From NCBI GenBank assembly GCA_049679965.1, contig JBAUGX010000039.1, positions 1-15,753 on the forward strand: 15,753 nt of DNA, in the 5' to 3' direction. The notes beneath the pieces are model-generated. The model saw nothing but the letters and a program-made list of their open reading frames with translations, was not told the DNA's origin and ran no database searches. This DNA comes from 2-12-FULL-65-11 sp049679965. Lineage in GTDB: Bacteria > Acidobacteriota > Vicinamibacteria > Vicinamibacterales > CAVVIG01. A program made the position numbers and the translations under genes. Position 1 is the first letter of the stretch; each line of letters opens with the position of its first letter. Below, one piece after another: positions 1 to 7,172 of the stretch.

Positions 1-2
1 GT

Positions 3-497
3 CTCGACGATGCCTACCATGGCGCCATGCGGCGCCTGTCGCTGAAGCACGACGGCGAGGCACGCACGGTTGACGTGAGGATTCCGGCCGGCGTGGGTGA
101 CGGCTCGCGCGTCCGGATCCCTGGCGAAGGTGAACCCGGGGCCGGCGGCGCACGATCGGGCGATCTCTACCTGCGTATCCGGCTGGCCCCCCACCCGTCA
201 TTCGAGCGCAAGGGGGGCGATCTCTACACGCAGGTGGCCGTGCCGCTCACGACGGCGGTGCTCGGCGGCGAGGCCGAGGTCAGGACGCTCGGCGGCAAGG
301 TCGTGAGACTGAAGATTCCCCCGGCGACGCAGCACGGCCAGGTGTTCAGGTTGAAGGGGCACGGCATGCCGGCGATTGGCAAGCCGGACGATCACGGCGA
401 TTTGTACGCGACGGTCGGTGTGGAGCTGCCGCGGACGCTCTCACCGGAACAGCGCACACACTTTGAGGCGCTGCAGAAGCTCGAGGCACGGACATGA
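3..497 (+). CDS. CbpA/DnaJ-type co-chaperone, C-terminal part (5' truncated by window)
   Basis: This is the substrate-binding C-terminal half of an Hsp40 co-chaperone, which hands unfolded protein to DnaK and supports ClpB. The reading frame is already open at base 3 (LDDAYHGAMRRLSL...), the usual entry to C-terminal domain I, so the J domain lies upstream of the window. No CxxCxGxG zinc repeats are seen; the sequence passes directly into the beta domain (VDVRIPAGVGDGSRVRIPGEG), as in type II/CbpA proteins. Also visible are the DLYLRIRLAPHPSFERKGGDLY hinge and the second domain ending in GDLYATVGVELPRTLS. The stop codon overlaps the clpB start in an ATGA, implying translational coupling. An ATG at 27 falls inside the conserved domain and is not a credible start. 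Family is confident; the choice of cbpA versus dnaJ2 cannot be made without the N-terminus. Confidence 0.9.
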   Translation, partial: LDDAYHGAMRRLSLKHDGEARTVDVRIPAGVGDGSRVRIPGEGEPGAGGARSGDLYLRIRLAPHPSFERKGGDLYTQVAVPLTTAVLGGEAEVRTLGGKVVRLKIPPATQHGQVFRLKGHGMPAIGKPDDHGDLYATVGVELPRTLSPEQRTHFEALQKLEART

Positions 498-3106
498 ATA
501 TCAATAAATACACGGAAAAGGCACAAGAAGCGGTGCTGAACGCGCAGCAGATCGCCGAGCAGGCGAGCCACGCGCAGGTCGAGCCCGAACACTTACTGGT
601 CGCGCTGATCGAACAGCCGGAAGGCATCGTGCCCGAGCTCCTGAGGAAGATGTCCACCGATCCGCAGGCGGTCGGACGTGCCGCCCGGGATCTCATCGCC
701 AAGATGCCTCAGGCGTACGGCGGCGCTCAACCGGGGATCTCTCCGCGATTGAAGCTCGTCACCGACCTGGCGCAGGCCGAAGCCGAGCGTTTGAAGGACG
801 AGTACGTCAGCACGGAGCATCTCTTCATCGCGATTGCGTCCGAGACGGGCCGCTCGCCATCCGCCCGGCTGCTGACGCAGCACGGCGTCACGAGGAACAA
901 GATCTTCGAGGCCCTGACGACCGTGCGCGGATCGCAGCGGGTCACGACCCAGAATCCCGAAGCGACCTACCAGGCGCTCGAACGATACGGCCGCGACTTG
1001 ACCGAGTTGGCCCGCCGCGGCAAGCTCGACCCGGTGATTGGACGGGACGAAGAGATTCGCCGCGTCATTCAGGTGCTCTCGCGACGGACCAAGAACAATC
1101 CGGTGCTCATTGGCGAACCCGGCGTCGGCAAAACGGCCATCGTCGAGGGCCTGGCCGGGCGGATTATTCGCGGCGACGTGCCCGAAGGCCTCAAGAAGAA
1201 GAAAATTGTGGCACTTGACATGGGTGCGCTGGTGGCGGGTGCGAAGTACCGGGGCGAGTTCGAGGAACGCCTCAAGGCCGTGCTGAAGGAAATCACCGAC
1301 GCGCAAGGGCAGGTCGTGCTCTTTATCGACGAGCTGCACACCGTGGTCGGCGCCGGCGCGGCCGAAGGGTCGATCGACGCCTCCAACATGCTCAAGCCCA
1401 TGCTCGCCCGCGGCGAGCTGCATACGATCGGCGCCACCACGCTCGACGAGTACCGGAAGTACATCGAGAAGGATGCCGCGCTCGAACGGCGGTTCCAGCC
1501 GGTCGTGGTCGGCGAGCCGACCGTGGAGGATGCGATCAGCATCCTGCGCGGTCTCCGCGAGCGGTACGAGATCCACCACGGCGTCAAGTTCAAGGACGCG
1601 GCCCTGGTGGCCGCGGCGGTGCTGTCCAACCGCTACATCTCGGACCGTTTCCTGCCGGACAAGGCCATTGATCTCGTGGACGAGGCGGCGGCGAAGCTCC
1701 GTATGGAGATCGATTCGATGCCCGCTGAACTCGACGAGCTCGAGCGGCGCATCATGCAGCTCGAGATCGAGCGAGAGGCGCTGCGCAAAGAGACCGACAA
1801 GGCCTCGAAGGAACGGCTCGGCAAGCTCGAAAAGGAGCTCGCCGACCTCAAGGAAGAGCGCGGCCAGATGGCCGCGCACTGGCAGCAGGAGAAGGACGCG
1901 ATTCAGCGGTCGCGGAAGTTGAAGGAGCAGCAGGAGACTCTGAAGGTCGAGATCGAGCAGGCCCAACGCGCTGGCGACTACACGAAGGCGTCCGAGCTGC
2001 AGTACGGCCGCGTGCCTCAGCTTGAAAAGCAGATTCGCGACGAAGAAGCGCGGATGGCCGAGCTGCAGAAGGGGCAGCGGATGCTGAAGGAAGAGGTTGA
2101 CGAGGAAGACATCGCGGAGGTCGTCAGCAAATGGACGCACATCCCCGTGAGTCGGCTGATCGAAGGCGAGGTTCAGAAGCTCATCCACATGGAGGAGCGG
2201 CTGCACAAGCGGGTGATCGCGCAGGACGAAGCGATTGCCGCCGTCAGCAACGCCATCCGGCGCGCGCGAGCGGGATTGCAGGACCCGAATCGTCCGCTCG
2301 GCAGCTTCATGTTTCTCGGGCCGACCGGCGTCGGCAAGACCGAACTGGCCCGCGCCCTGGCCGAGTTCCTCTTCGACGACGAGCAGGCCATGGTGCGGAT
2401 CGACATGTCGGAGTACCAGGAGAAGCACACCGTCTCGCGCATGATTGGCGCGCCGCCCGGCTACGTCGGGTACGAAGAGGCCGGCCAGCTCACCGAGGCG
2501 GTTCGGCGGCGTCCGTACGCTGTCGTGCTCCTCGATGAGATCGAGAAGGCGCATCCGGAGGTGCTGAACGTGCTCCTGCAGCTACTTGACGACGGGCGCC
2601 TGACCGATGGCAAAGGGCGCACGGTGGATTTCAAGAACACCGTCGTCATCATGACGTCGAATATGGGGAGCCAGTTCATTTCCGAGCGGGCGGCCGCGGA
2701 AGGCGGCGCGCTCGACGAAGGGGTGCGGCGGCAGATCATGGAGGCCCTGCGCGAGCAGTTCCGGCCCGAGTTTCTCAACCGCGTGGACGAGATCATCTTC
2801 TTCCATGCGCTTGGCCGTCAGCACATGAAGAAGATCATCGACATTCAGGTCGCGGGGTTGATGAAGCGGCTCGAGGAGCGAAAGATCCACGTGCAGCTGA
2901 CCGACGCCGCCAAGGAGGCGCTCGTCCGCGAGGGGTACGATCCGATGTACGGCGCCCGGCCCCTCAAGCGCGCGATCCAGCGGCGTGTGCTCGATCCGCT
3001 CGCCATGCGCGTCCTCGAGGGCCACTTCGTCGAAGGCGATACAATCGCCGTCGATGCGGGTCCTGAGGCGCTGGTATTCTCCAAGCGAGAAGCGGTGAAG
3101 ACGTAG
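494..3106 (+). CDS. clpB: ATP-dependent disaggregase ClpB (Hsp100)
   Basis: Hexameric AAA+ chaperone that threads aggregated proteins through its pore in cooperation with DnaK/DnaJ in the cytosol. The 870-residue length is normal (E. coli 857). Domains in order: Clp N-domain repeats (about 1-145); NBD1 with Walker A GEPGVGKT at 207-214 and Walker B VVLFIDELHT; a long charged coiled-coil middle domain (about 410-530), which separates ClpB from ClpC and ClpA; NBD2 with Walker A GPTGVGKT at 609-616, pore motif GYVGYEEAGQL and the MTSN sensor region; and a C-terminal small domain containing YGARPLKR. I see no IGF/L loop for ClpP docking, consistent with ClpB. The ATG overlaps the co-chaperone stop (ATGA), and the TAG stop shares one base with the ftsH GTG. 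No HrcA or sigma-32 site can be judged because the operon promoter is upstream of the window. Confidence 0.98.
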   Translation: MNINKYTEKAQEAVLNAQQIAEQASHAQVEPEHLLVALIEQPEGIVPELLRKMSTDPQAVGRAARDLIAKMPQAYGGAQPGISPRLKLVTDLAQAEAERLKDEYVSTEHLFIAIASETGRSPSARLLTQHGVTRNKIFEALTTVRGSQRVTTQNPEATYQALERYGRDLTELARRGKLDPVIGRDEEIRRVIQVLSRRTKNNPVLIGEPGVGKTAIVEGLAGRIIRGDVPEGLKKKKIVALDMGALVAGAKYRGEFEERLKAVLKEITDAQGQVVLFIDELHTVVGAGAAEGSIDASNMLKPMLARGELHTIGATTLDEYRKYIEKDAALERRFQPVVVGEPTVEDAISILRGLRERYEIHHGVKFKDAALVAAAVLSNRYISDRFLPDKAIDLVDEAAAKLRMEIDSMPAELDELERRIMQLEIEREALRKETDKASKERLGKLEKELADLKEERGQMAAHWQQEKDAIQRSRKLKEQQETLKVEIEQAQRAGDYTKASELQYGRVPQLEKQIRDEEARMAELQKGQRMLKEEVDEEDIAEVVSKWTHIPVSRLIEGEVQKLIHMEERLHKRVIAQDEAIAAVSNAIRRARAGLQDPNRPLGSFMFLGPTGVGKTELARALAEFLFDDEQAMVRIDMSEYQEKHTVSRMIGAPPGYVGYEEAGQLTEAVRRRPYAVVLLDEIEKAHPEVLNVLLQLLDDGRLTDGKGRTVDFKNTVVIMTSNMGSQFISERAAAEGGALDEGVRRQIMEALREQFRPEFLNRVDEIIFFHALGRQHMKKIIDIQVAGLMKRLEERKIHVQLTDAAKEALVREGYDPMYGARPLKRAIQRRVLDPLAMRVLEGHFVEGDTIAVDAGPEALVFSKREAVKT

Positions 3107-5010
3107 TGGCCACGACCAATCCGCCCTCCGGACCCAGACCGCGCGGCCAAGCCCGAGGGAAAGGTCCCATTGGCGGCCGGCCTCCCTCCTCGCTCTGGTA
3201 CGTGTTGGCGTTCGTGGTGGTGCTCGGCCTGGCGCAGGCGTACCTCGTGACGCAGGCCGGGCAGCCGATTCCTTACAGCGAATTCAAGACGCTGCTCAAG
3301 GACGGTCAGGTTGTGGACGTGACGATCGGCGTGGAGACGATTCGCGGCACGCTCAAGCAGCCGTCAGCCGCCGATCCGAAGCAGGGAAAGCCGTTCGCCA
3401 CGACCCGCGTCGATGATCCGAAGCTGACCGAGGAACTCGAGAGCCGCGGCGTCAAGTACACCGGTGAATCAGCCAACCGATGGTTGCCAGAGCTGCTGGG
3501 CTGGCTCTTGCCCTTGATCTTCCTGGTGGCCATTTGGGGCTTCTTCTTCCGGCGCATGAGCGGCGCCGAGGGCGGCCTGATGTCTTTCGCCAGAAGCCGG
3601 GCAAAGATTTACGCCGACGACGAGGTCAAGGTGAAGTTTTCCGACGTCGCCGGCGTGGACGAGGCCGAAGACGAGCTGAGAGAGATCGTCGAATTCCTGA
3701 AAACCCCGAAGAAGTACACAAACCTCGGCGGGAGGATCCCAAAGGGTGTGCTGCTCGTCGGACCGCCGGGCACGGGAAAAACGCTACTGGCGCGTGCCGT
3801 CGCCGGCGAGGCGCACGTGCCGTTCTTCAGCCTCAGTGGATCAGAGTTCGTCGAGATGTTCGTCGGCGTAGGCGCAGCGCGCATCCGGGATCTCTTTCAG
3901 CAGGCCGAAGCCAAGGCGCCCTGCATCGTCTTCATCGACGAGCTCGACGCGCTTGGGAGGACCCGGTCGCAGAGCCCCATGGGCAGCCACGAGGAGCGCG
4001 AGCAGACGCTCAACCAGCTGCTCGCGGAAATGGACGGCTTCGACGCGCGCAAGGGCGTGATCATCATGGCCGCGACCAACCGGCCCGAGGTCCTCGACGC
4101 GGCCCTGCTCCGCCCCGGCCGTTTCGATCGGCAGGTGCTCGTCGACAAACCGGACATCAAGGGCCGTGAAGCGATTCTGCGCATCCATGCCAAAAGCGTG
4201 AAGATCGCTCCTGACGTCAAGCTCGGCGTCATCGCGGCGCAGACGGCGGGATTTGCCGGCGCGGATCTGGCGAACCTCGTCAACGAGGCGGCACTCCTGG
4301 CGGCGCGCAACGACAAGACCGAGGTGGGCGCGAAGGAATTCGAGGCGGCTATCGACCGACTCGTCGCCGGCCTGGAGAAGAAGCGCGTGATGAACTCGAA
4401 GGAGCGCGAGATGGTGGCGTACCACGAGTCGGGACACGCGATTGTCGCCAGCATGCTTCCTGGCCTCGATCCGGTGCACAAAGTCTCGATCGTCCAGCGT
4501 GGCTTCGGGGCCCTGGGGTACACGATGCAACTCCCGACCGAGGACCGTTACACGATGACGCGCACGGAGCTGCAGAATCGCCTCGCGGTACTCCTGGGCG
4601 GGCGGGCCGCCGAGGAGATCGCGCTCTCCGACATCTCAACCGGCGCACAGAACGACCTCCAGCGCGCCAGCGACATCGCGCGAGCGATGGTGACCGAGTA
4701 CGGCATGAGCGACCTGCTCGGCGCGGTCAACTATGAGGGGAACAAGCGCGCACGGTTCCTGGACATTCCGCTTCCCCAGGAACGTGGCTTGTACGCCGAG
4801 GAGACGGCGCAGAAGATCGATGGCGAGATCAAGCGGATCCTGACCGAGGCACACAACAAGGCGCGTCAGATCCTGACGGACAATCGCGGCAAGCTCGAAA
4901 GGGTGACGCGCCGGCTCCTCGAGGTGGAAGTCATCGAGGGCGACGAACTCCGTCGGATCCTCGGCTCTCAGCCCGAGGTCTCGGCCGCCCCGGCCGCTTC
5001 CCCACCCTGA
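3106..5010 (+). CDS. ftsH: Membrane AAA+ zinc metalloprotease FtsH
   Basis: Hexameric inner-membrane protease that extracts and degrades damaged membrane proteins and selected cytosolic regulators. The 634 residues show a short basic N-terminus, TM1 (LWYVLAFVVVLGLAQAYLV), a periplasmic domain, and TM2 (about 126-147, ending FFFRRM). The AAA domain follows, with Walker A GPPGTGKT at 219-226, Walker B CIVFIDELDALG and the second region of homology ATNRPEVLDAALLRPGRFDRQ. The M41 zinc site is HESGH at 440-444, where most homologues have HEAGH; the extra ligand region is in the helical protease domain. The GTG start overlaps the clpB stop by one base, so no promoter fits between them. The last 43 bases overlap the convergent CDGSH gene. 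The Ala/Pro tail after about residue 620 is poorly conserved in the family. Confidence 0.98.
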   Translation: MATTNPPSGPRPRGQARGKGPIGGRPPSSLWYVLAFVVVLGLAQAYLVTQAGQPIPYSEFKTLLKDGQVVDVTIGVETIRGTLKQPSAADPKQGKPFATTRVDDPKLTEELESRGVKYTGESANRWLPELLGWLLPLIFLVAIWGFFFRRMSGAEGGLMSFARSRAKIYADDEVKVKFSDVAGVDEAEDELREIVEFLKTPKKYTNLGGRIPKGVLLVGPPGTGKTLLARAVAGEAHVPFFSLSGSEFVEMFVGVGAARIRDLFQQAEAKAPCIVFIDELDALGRTRSQSPMGSHEEREQTLNQLLAEMDGFDARKGVIIMAATNRPEVLDAALLRPGRFDRQVLVDKPDIKGREAILRIHAKSVKIAPDVKLGVIAAQTAGFAGADLANLVNEAALLAARNDKTEVGAKEFEAAIDRLVAGLEKKRVMNSKEREMVAYHESGHAIVASMLPGLDPVHKVSIVQRGFGALGYTMQLPTEDRYTMTRTELQNRLAVLLGGRAAEEIALSDISTGAQNDLQRASDIARAMVTEYGMSDLLGAVNYEGNKRARFLDIPLPQERGLYAEETAQKIDGEIKRILTEAHNKARQILTDNRGKLERVTRRLLEVEVIEGDELRRILGSQPEVSAAPAASPP

Positions 5011-5186
5011 AACCCGATCTTGCCGTGCGTGCCGTCGCAGAAGGGTTTGGTGCCAGACTCTCCGCACCGACATAACGCAACAGGCCGCCGCCCGATCGGA
5101 TACTCGTTGCCGTTCCAATCGACCACCTTCACGTCCTCGCCGGCAATCCGGTACGGGCCGTTCTGCCGCACGGTAATCGTCGCCAT
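4968..5186 (-). CDS. Small CDGSH iron-sulfur domain protein
   Basis: A 72-residue protein with one CDGSH (mitoNEET-type) motif, expected to bind a 2Fe-2S cluster through three Cys and one His. All ligands are visible: C39, C41, C50 and H54 in CRCGESGTKPFCDGTH, followed by the usual GF. The N-terminal part (ITVRQNGPYRIAGEDVKVVD...YPIGRRPVALCRCG) matches the small bacterial family that begins with a 'PYLVRG'-like strand. Its function in bacteria is not established; redox or cluster-transfer roles are proposed for the family. The ATG lies 2 bases beyond the rho stop, with an AAGGGG ribosome site at 5192-5197 inside the end of rho, so it is probably read from the rho transcript. Its 3' end overlaps ftsH by 43 bases in the opposite direction. 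Confidence 0.9.
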   Translation of the reverse strand: MATITVRQNGPYRIAGEDVKVVDWNGNEYPIGRRPVALCRCGESGTKPFCDGTHGKIGFQGGEAAGAAETSG

Positions 5187-5188
5187 GC

Positions 5189-6661
5189 CTACCCCTTTTG
5201 CATCGACGCCAGGAAATCGGCGTTCGACTTGGTCTTCGACATCTTGTCGAGCAGCAGCTCCATCGCCTCGACTGGTGAAAGCGGTGTGAGAATCTTTCGA
5301 AGTACCCAGATGCGATTGAGATCCTCGCGGGCGATGAGCAGTTCTTCCTTGCGCGTGCCGCTCTTCTGAACGTCGATCGAGGGGAAGACGCGCTTGTCGG
5401 TGAGCTTCCGATCCAGGTGGATTTCCATATTGCCCGTGCCCTTGAACTCTTCAAAGATGATGTCGTCCATGCGCGAGCCGGTATCGATGAGTGCCGTCGC
5501 CATGATCGTCAGCGATCCGCCTTCCTCGATGTTTCTGGCGGCGCCGAAGAAGCGCTTCGGTTTCTGCAAGGCATTGGAATCGAGACCGCCCGAGAGCACC
5601 TTGCCGGAGGACGGGATCACGGTGTTATAGGCACGGGCCAGTCGCGTGATCGAGTCGAGGAGGACCAGCACGTCCTTCTTGTGCTCGACCAGACGCTTGG
5701 CCTTTTCGATGACCATTTCGGCAACCTGGACGTGCCGCTGAGCCGGCTCATCGAACGTGGACGAGATGACCTCGCCGTCCACCGAGCGCTGCATGTCGGT
5801 GACTTCCTCCGGGCGCTCGTCAATGAGCAGCACGATGAGGTAGATCTCGGGGTGATTCTTCGAGACCGACTGCGCGATGTTCTGCAGCAGCATGGTCTTG
5901 CCGGTGCGAGGCGGCGCGACGATCAGGCCGCGCTGGCCCTTGCCGATCGGGGTCCAGAGATCCATCACCCGGGCCGACAGGTTGTCCTGCGTGGTCTCGA
6001 GGACGATGCGCTCCTGGGGATAGAGCGGGGTCAGGTTCTCGAAGAACAGCTTCTCGCGAGCCCTGTCGGGCGCCTCGAAGTTAACCGCCTCGACCTTGAT
6101 CAACGCGAAATACCGTTCGCCGTCCTTCGGCGATCGGATCTGCCCGGACACCGTGTCGCCGGTCTGGAGGTCGAACTTGCGAATCTGCGACGGGGACACG
6201 TAGATGTCATCCGGTCCTGGCAGGTAGTTGTAGTCGGGTGCGCGTAGGAACCCGAATCCGTCCGGCAGACATTCGAGGACGCCTTCTGAAAAGATGAAGC
6301 CGCTCTGTTCGGTCTGCGCCTTGAGAATCTGAAAGATGAGCTCCTGCTTGCGCATGCCGGTCGCGCCGGCGACGGTGAGGTCTTTGGCGATCTGCGTGAG
6401 CTTCTGAATGCTCATGTCCTTCAGATCGGTGATGTTGAGACCCTCGCCCGGGCGCCGCGGCGGGCCTCCGGCTGCCCTCGGTTGATCTGGCGTCGCCGCT
6501 CTGGGCTGATCAGGTGCCGCAGCCTTGGGCTGCTCTGGGGTGGCAGCTTTCGGCTGTTCGGTTGAGGTGGCTTCCGCGGTCGGGGTCGTGGGGGCGGCAT
6601 CGGACGTGGGCGATCCGTTCGCGGTCCGCGCCGGAGCCTGGCGCTTGGGGTTATTGGGCAT
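5189..6661 (-). CDS. rho: Transcription termination factor Rho
   Basis: Hexameric RNA helicase that ends transcription of untranslated RNA. The 490 residues are longer than E. coli Rho (419) because of a low-complexity N-terminal extension (about 1-75) containing four tandem (T/A)P(E/D)QP(K/R)AA-like units. The core follows: N-terminal helix bundle (ITDLKDMSIQKLTQIAK), cold-shock-like primary RNA-binding domain with DGFGFLR, P-loop APPRTGKT at 249-256, DERPEEVTDM at 281-290, and the Q/R-loop segment GGLDSNALQKPKRFFGAARN. Such extensions are known in high-GC and some other Rho proteins and are often disordered; the role of this one is inference. The gene is preceded by its own promoter and a leader of about 90 nt, and followed at 2 bases by the CDGSH gene. 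The ATG at 6661 has no strong Shine-Dalgarno sequence. Confidence 0.98.
   Translation of the reverse strand: MPNNPKRQAPARTANGSPTSDAAPTTPTAEATSTEQPKAATPEQPKAAAPDQPRAATPDQPRAAGGPPRRPGEGLNITDLKDMSIQKLTQIAKDLTVAGATGMRKQELIFQILKAQTEQSGFIFSEGVLECLPDGFGFLRAPDYNYLPGPDDIYVSPSQIRKFDLQTGDTVSGQIRSPKDGERYFALIKVEAVNFEAPDRAREKLFFENLTPLYPQERIVLETTQDNLSARVMDLWTPIGKGQRGLIVAPPRTGKTMLLQNIAQSVSKNHPEIYLIVLLIDERPEEVTDMQRSVDGEVISSTFDEPAQRHVQVAEMVIEKAKRLVEHKKDVLVLLDSITRLARAYNTVIPSSGKVLSGGLDSNALQKPKRFFGAARNIEEGGSLTIMATALIDTGSRMDDIIFEEFKGTGNMEIHLDRKLTDKRVFPSIDVQKSGTRKEELLIAREDLNRIWVLRKILTPLSPVEAMELLLDKMSKTKSNADFLASMQKG
6471..6566 (-). repeat. Four 24-bp imperfect tandem repeats in the rho N-terminal region
   Basis: Units lie at 6471-6494, 6495-6518, 6519-6542 and 6543-6566. 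Each encodes an eight-residue unit close to TPEQPKAA or APDQPRAA (Rho residues about 33-64). The period is an exact multiple of three, so loss or gain of a unit keeps the frame. Units differ at several bases, mostly with conservative changes (E/D, K/R, T/A). Confidence 0.85.
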
Positions 6662-6708
6662 GAACGCTCTGCTGGAAGATAAGGCTGGTTGTTGAGGCTG
6701 TTAGTGAG

Positions 6709-6725
6709 GCGGGCGGAGCGCCCGC
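6709..6725 (-). promoter_or_regulatory. GC-rich hairpin in the rho leader
   Basis: GCGGGCG and CGCCCGC form a perfect 7-bp stem around a 3-base loop. It sits about midway in the presumed 5' leader of rho. There is no T-run after it on either strand, so a classical intrinsic terminator is unlikely. It may act in leader attenuation, as autoregulation of rho through its leader is known in E. coli, or as an mRNA-stability element. The function is inference. Confidence 0.45.
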
Positions 6726-6757
6726 GGGGAATTGCCTAAATGTGGGTGAACGGCGGC

Positions 6758-6786
6758 AGTATATCCCGCACGCAGCCATCCTGCAA
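6758..6786 (-). promoter_or_regulatory. Probable sigma-70-type promoter of rho
   Basis: On the minus strand TTGCAG (6786-6781) is followed after exactly 17 bases by TATACT (6763-6758), close to TTGACA-17-TATAAT. Transcription would start near 6751, leaving a leader of about 90 nt before the rho ATG at 6661. It falls in the 135-base gap downstream of the CoA-binding protein gene, which is the longest clean non-coding gap on this strand. Confidence 0.65.
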
Positions 6787-6796
6787 TCCTGCAATT

Positions 6797-7168
6797 TCAC
6801 AAATCGTAAGGATTCTCGCCAATCGCCACGATGCTGCAGGCGACGATCGGCTGAATCTTGAGAGCCTGGGCGCGAGCGATCAGCCGATCGCTCTCGGCCC
6901 CGGGATTGAGCCAGACCTCCGCGATGCCCTTCTTCGCAACTTCGTCGATCACGCGCTCCCCCACCTCCGGCGGCACGTAGAACGACGCCATGTCGATCGG
7001 TCCTGGAACGTCCAACACGGACCGATAGGCCTCCAGCCCCTCAATCTCCCGCTCGTGCAGATTGATCGGAATGACGGTATCGCCGTGCTGACGAAAGGCA
7101 CGCACGGCCCGGTTCCCGAATTTCGATCGGTCGCTCGACGCGCCGATGACGGCTACGACTTTCGGCAT
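6797..7168 (-). CDS. Small CoA-binding (YccU-type Rossmann) protein
   Basis: A 123-residue single-domain protein of the CoA_binding_2 family, which shares the nucleotide-binding fold of succinyl-CoA synthetase alpha. It shows the N-terminal fold signature VVAVIGASSDRSKFGNRAVR, the strand after it (TVIPINL), the family motif VWLNPGAES (around residues 85-93) and the near-C-terminal cysteine in VACSIVAIGE. The family binds CoA in vitro, but its cellular role is not known. It starts at an ATG 4 bases after the aminotransferase stop, so both are very probably on one mRNA. Its neighbour coaD makes the CoA precursor, which may be meaningful or coincidental. Confidence 0.9.
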   Translation of the reverse strand: MPKVVAVIGASSDRSKFGNRAVRAFRQHGDTVIPINLHEREIEGLEAYRSVLDVPGPIDMASFYVPPEVGERVIDEVAKKGIAEVWLNPGAESDRLIARAQALKIQPIVACSIVAIGENPYDL

Positions 7169-7172
7169 GCCG

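Noticed and set aside
593..2554. A 653-codon open frame on the minus strand opposite clpB
   Set aside because: It is a mirror of the third-position GC bias of clpB; its translation is rich in Leu/Arg/His/Asp with no domain, and clpB is certain.
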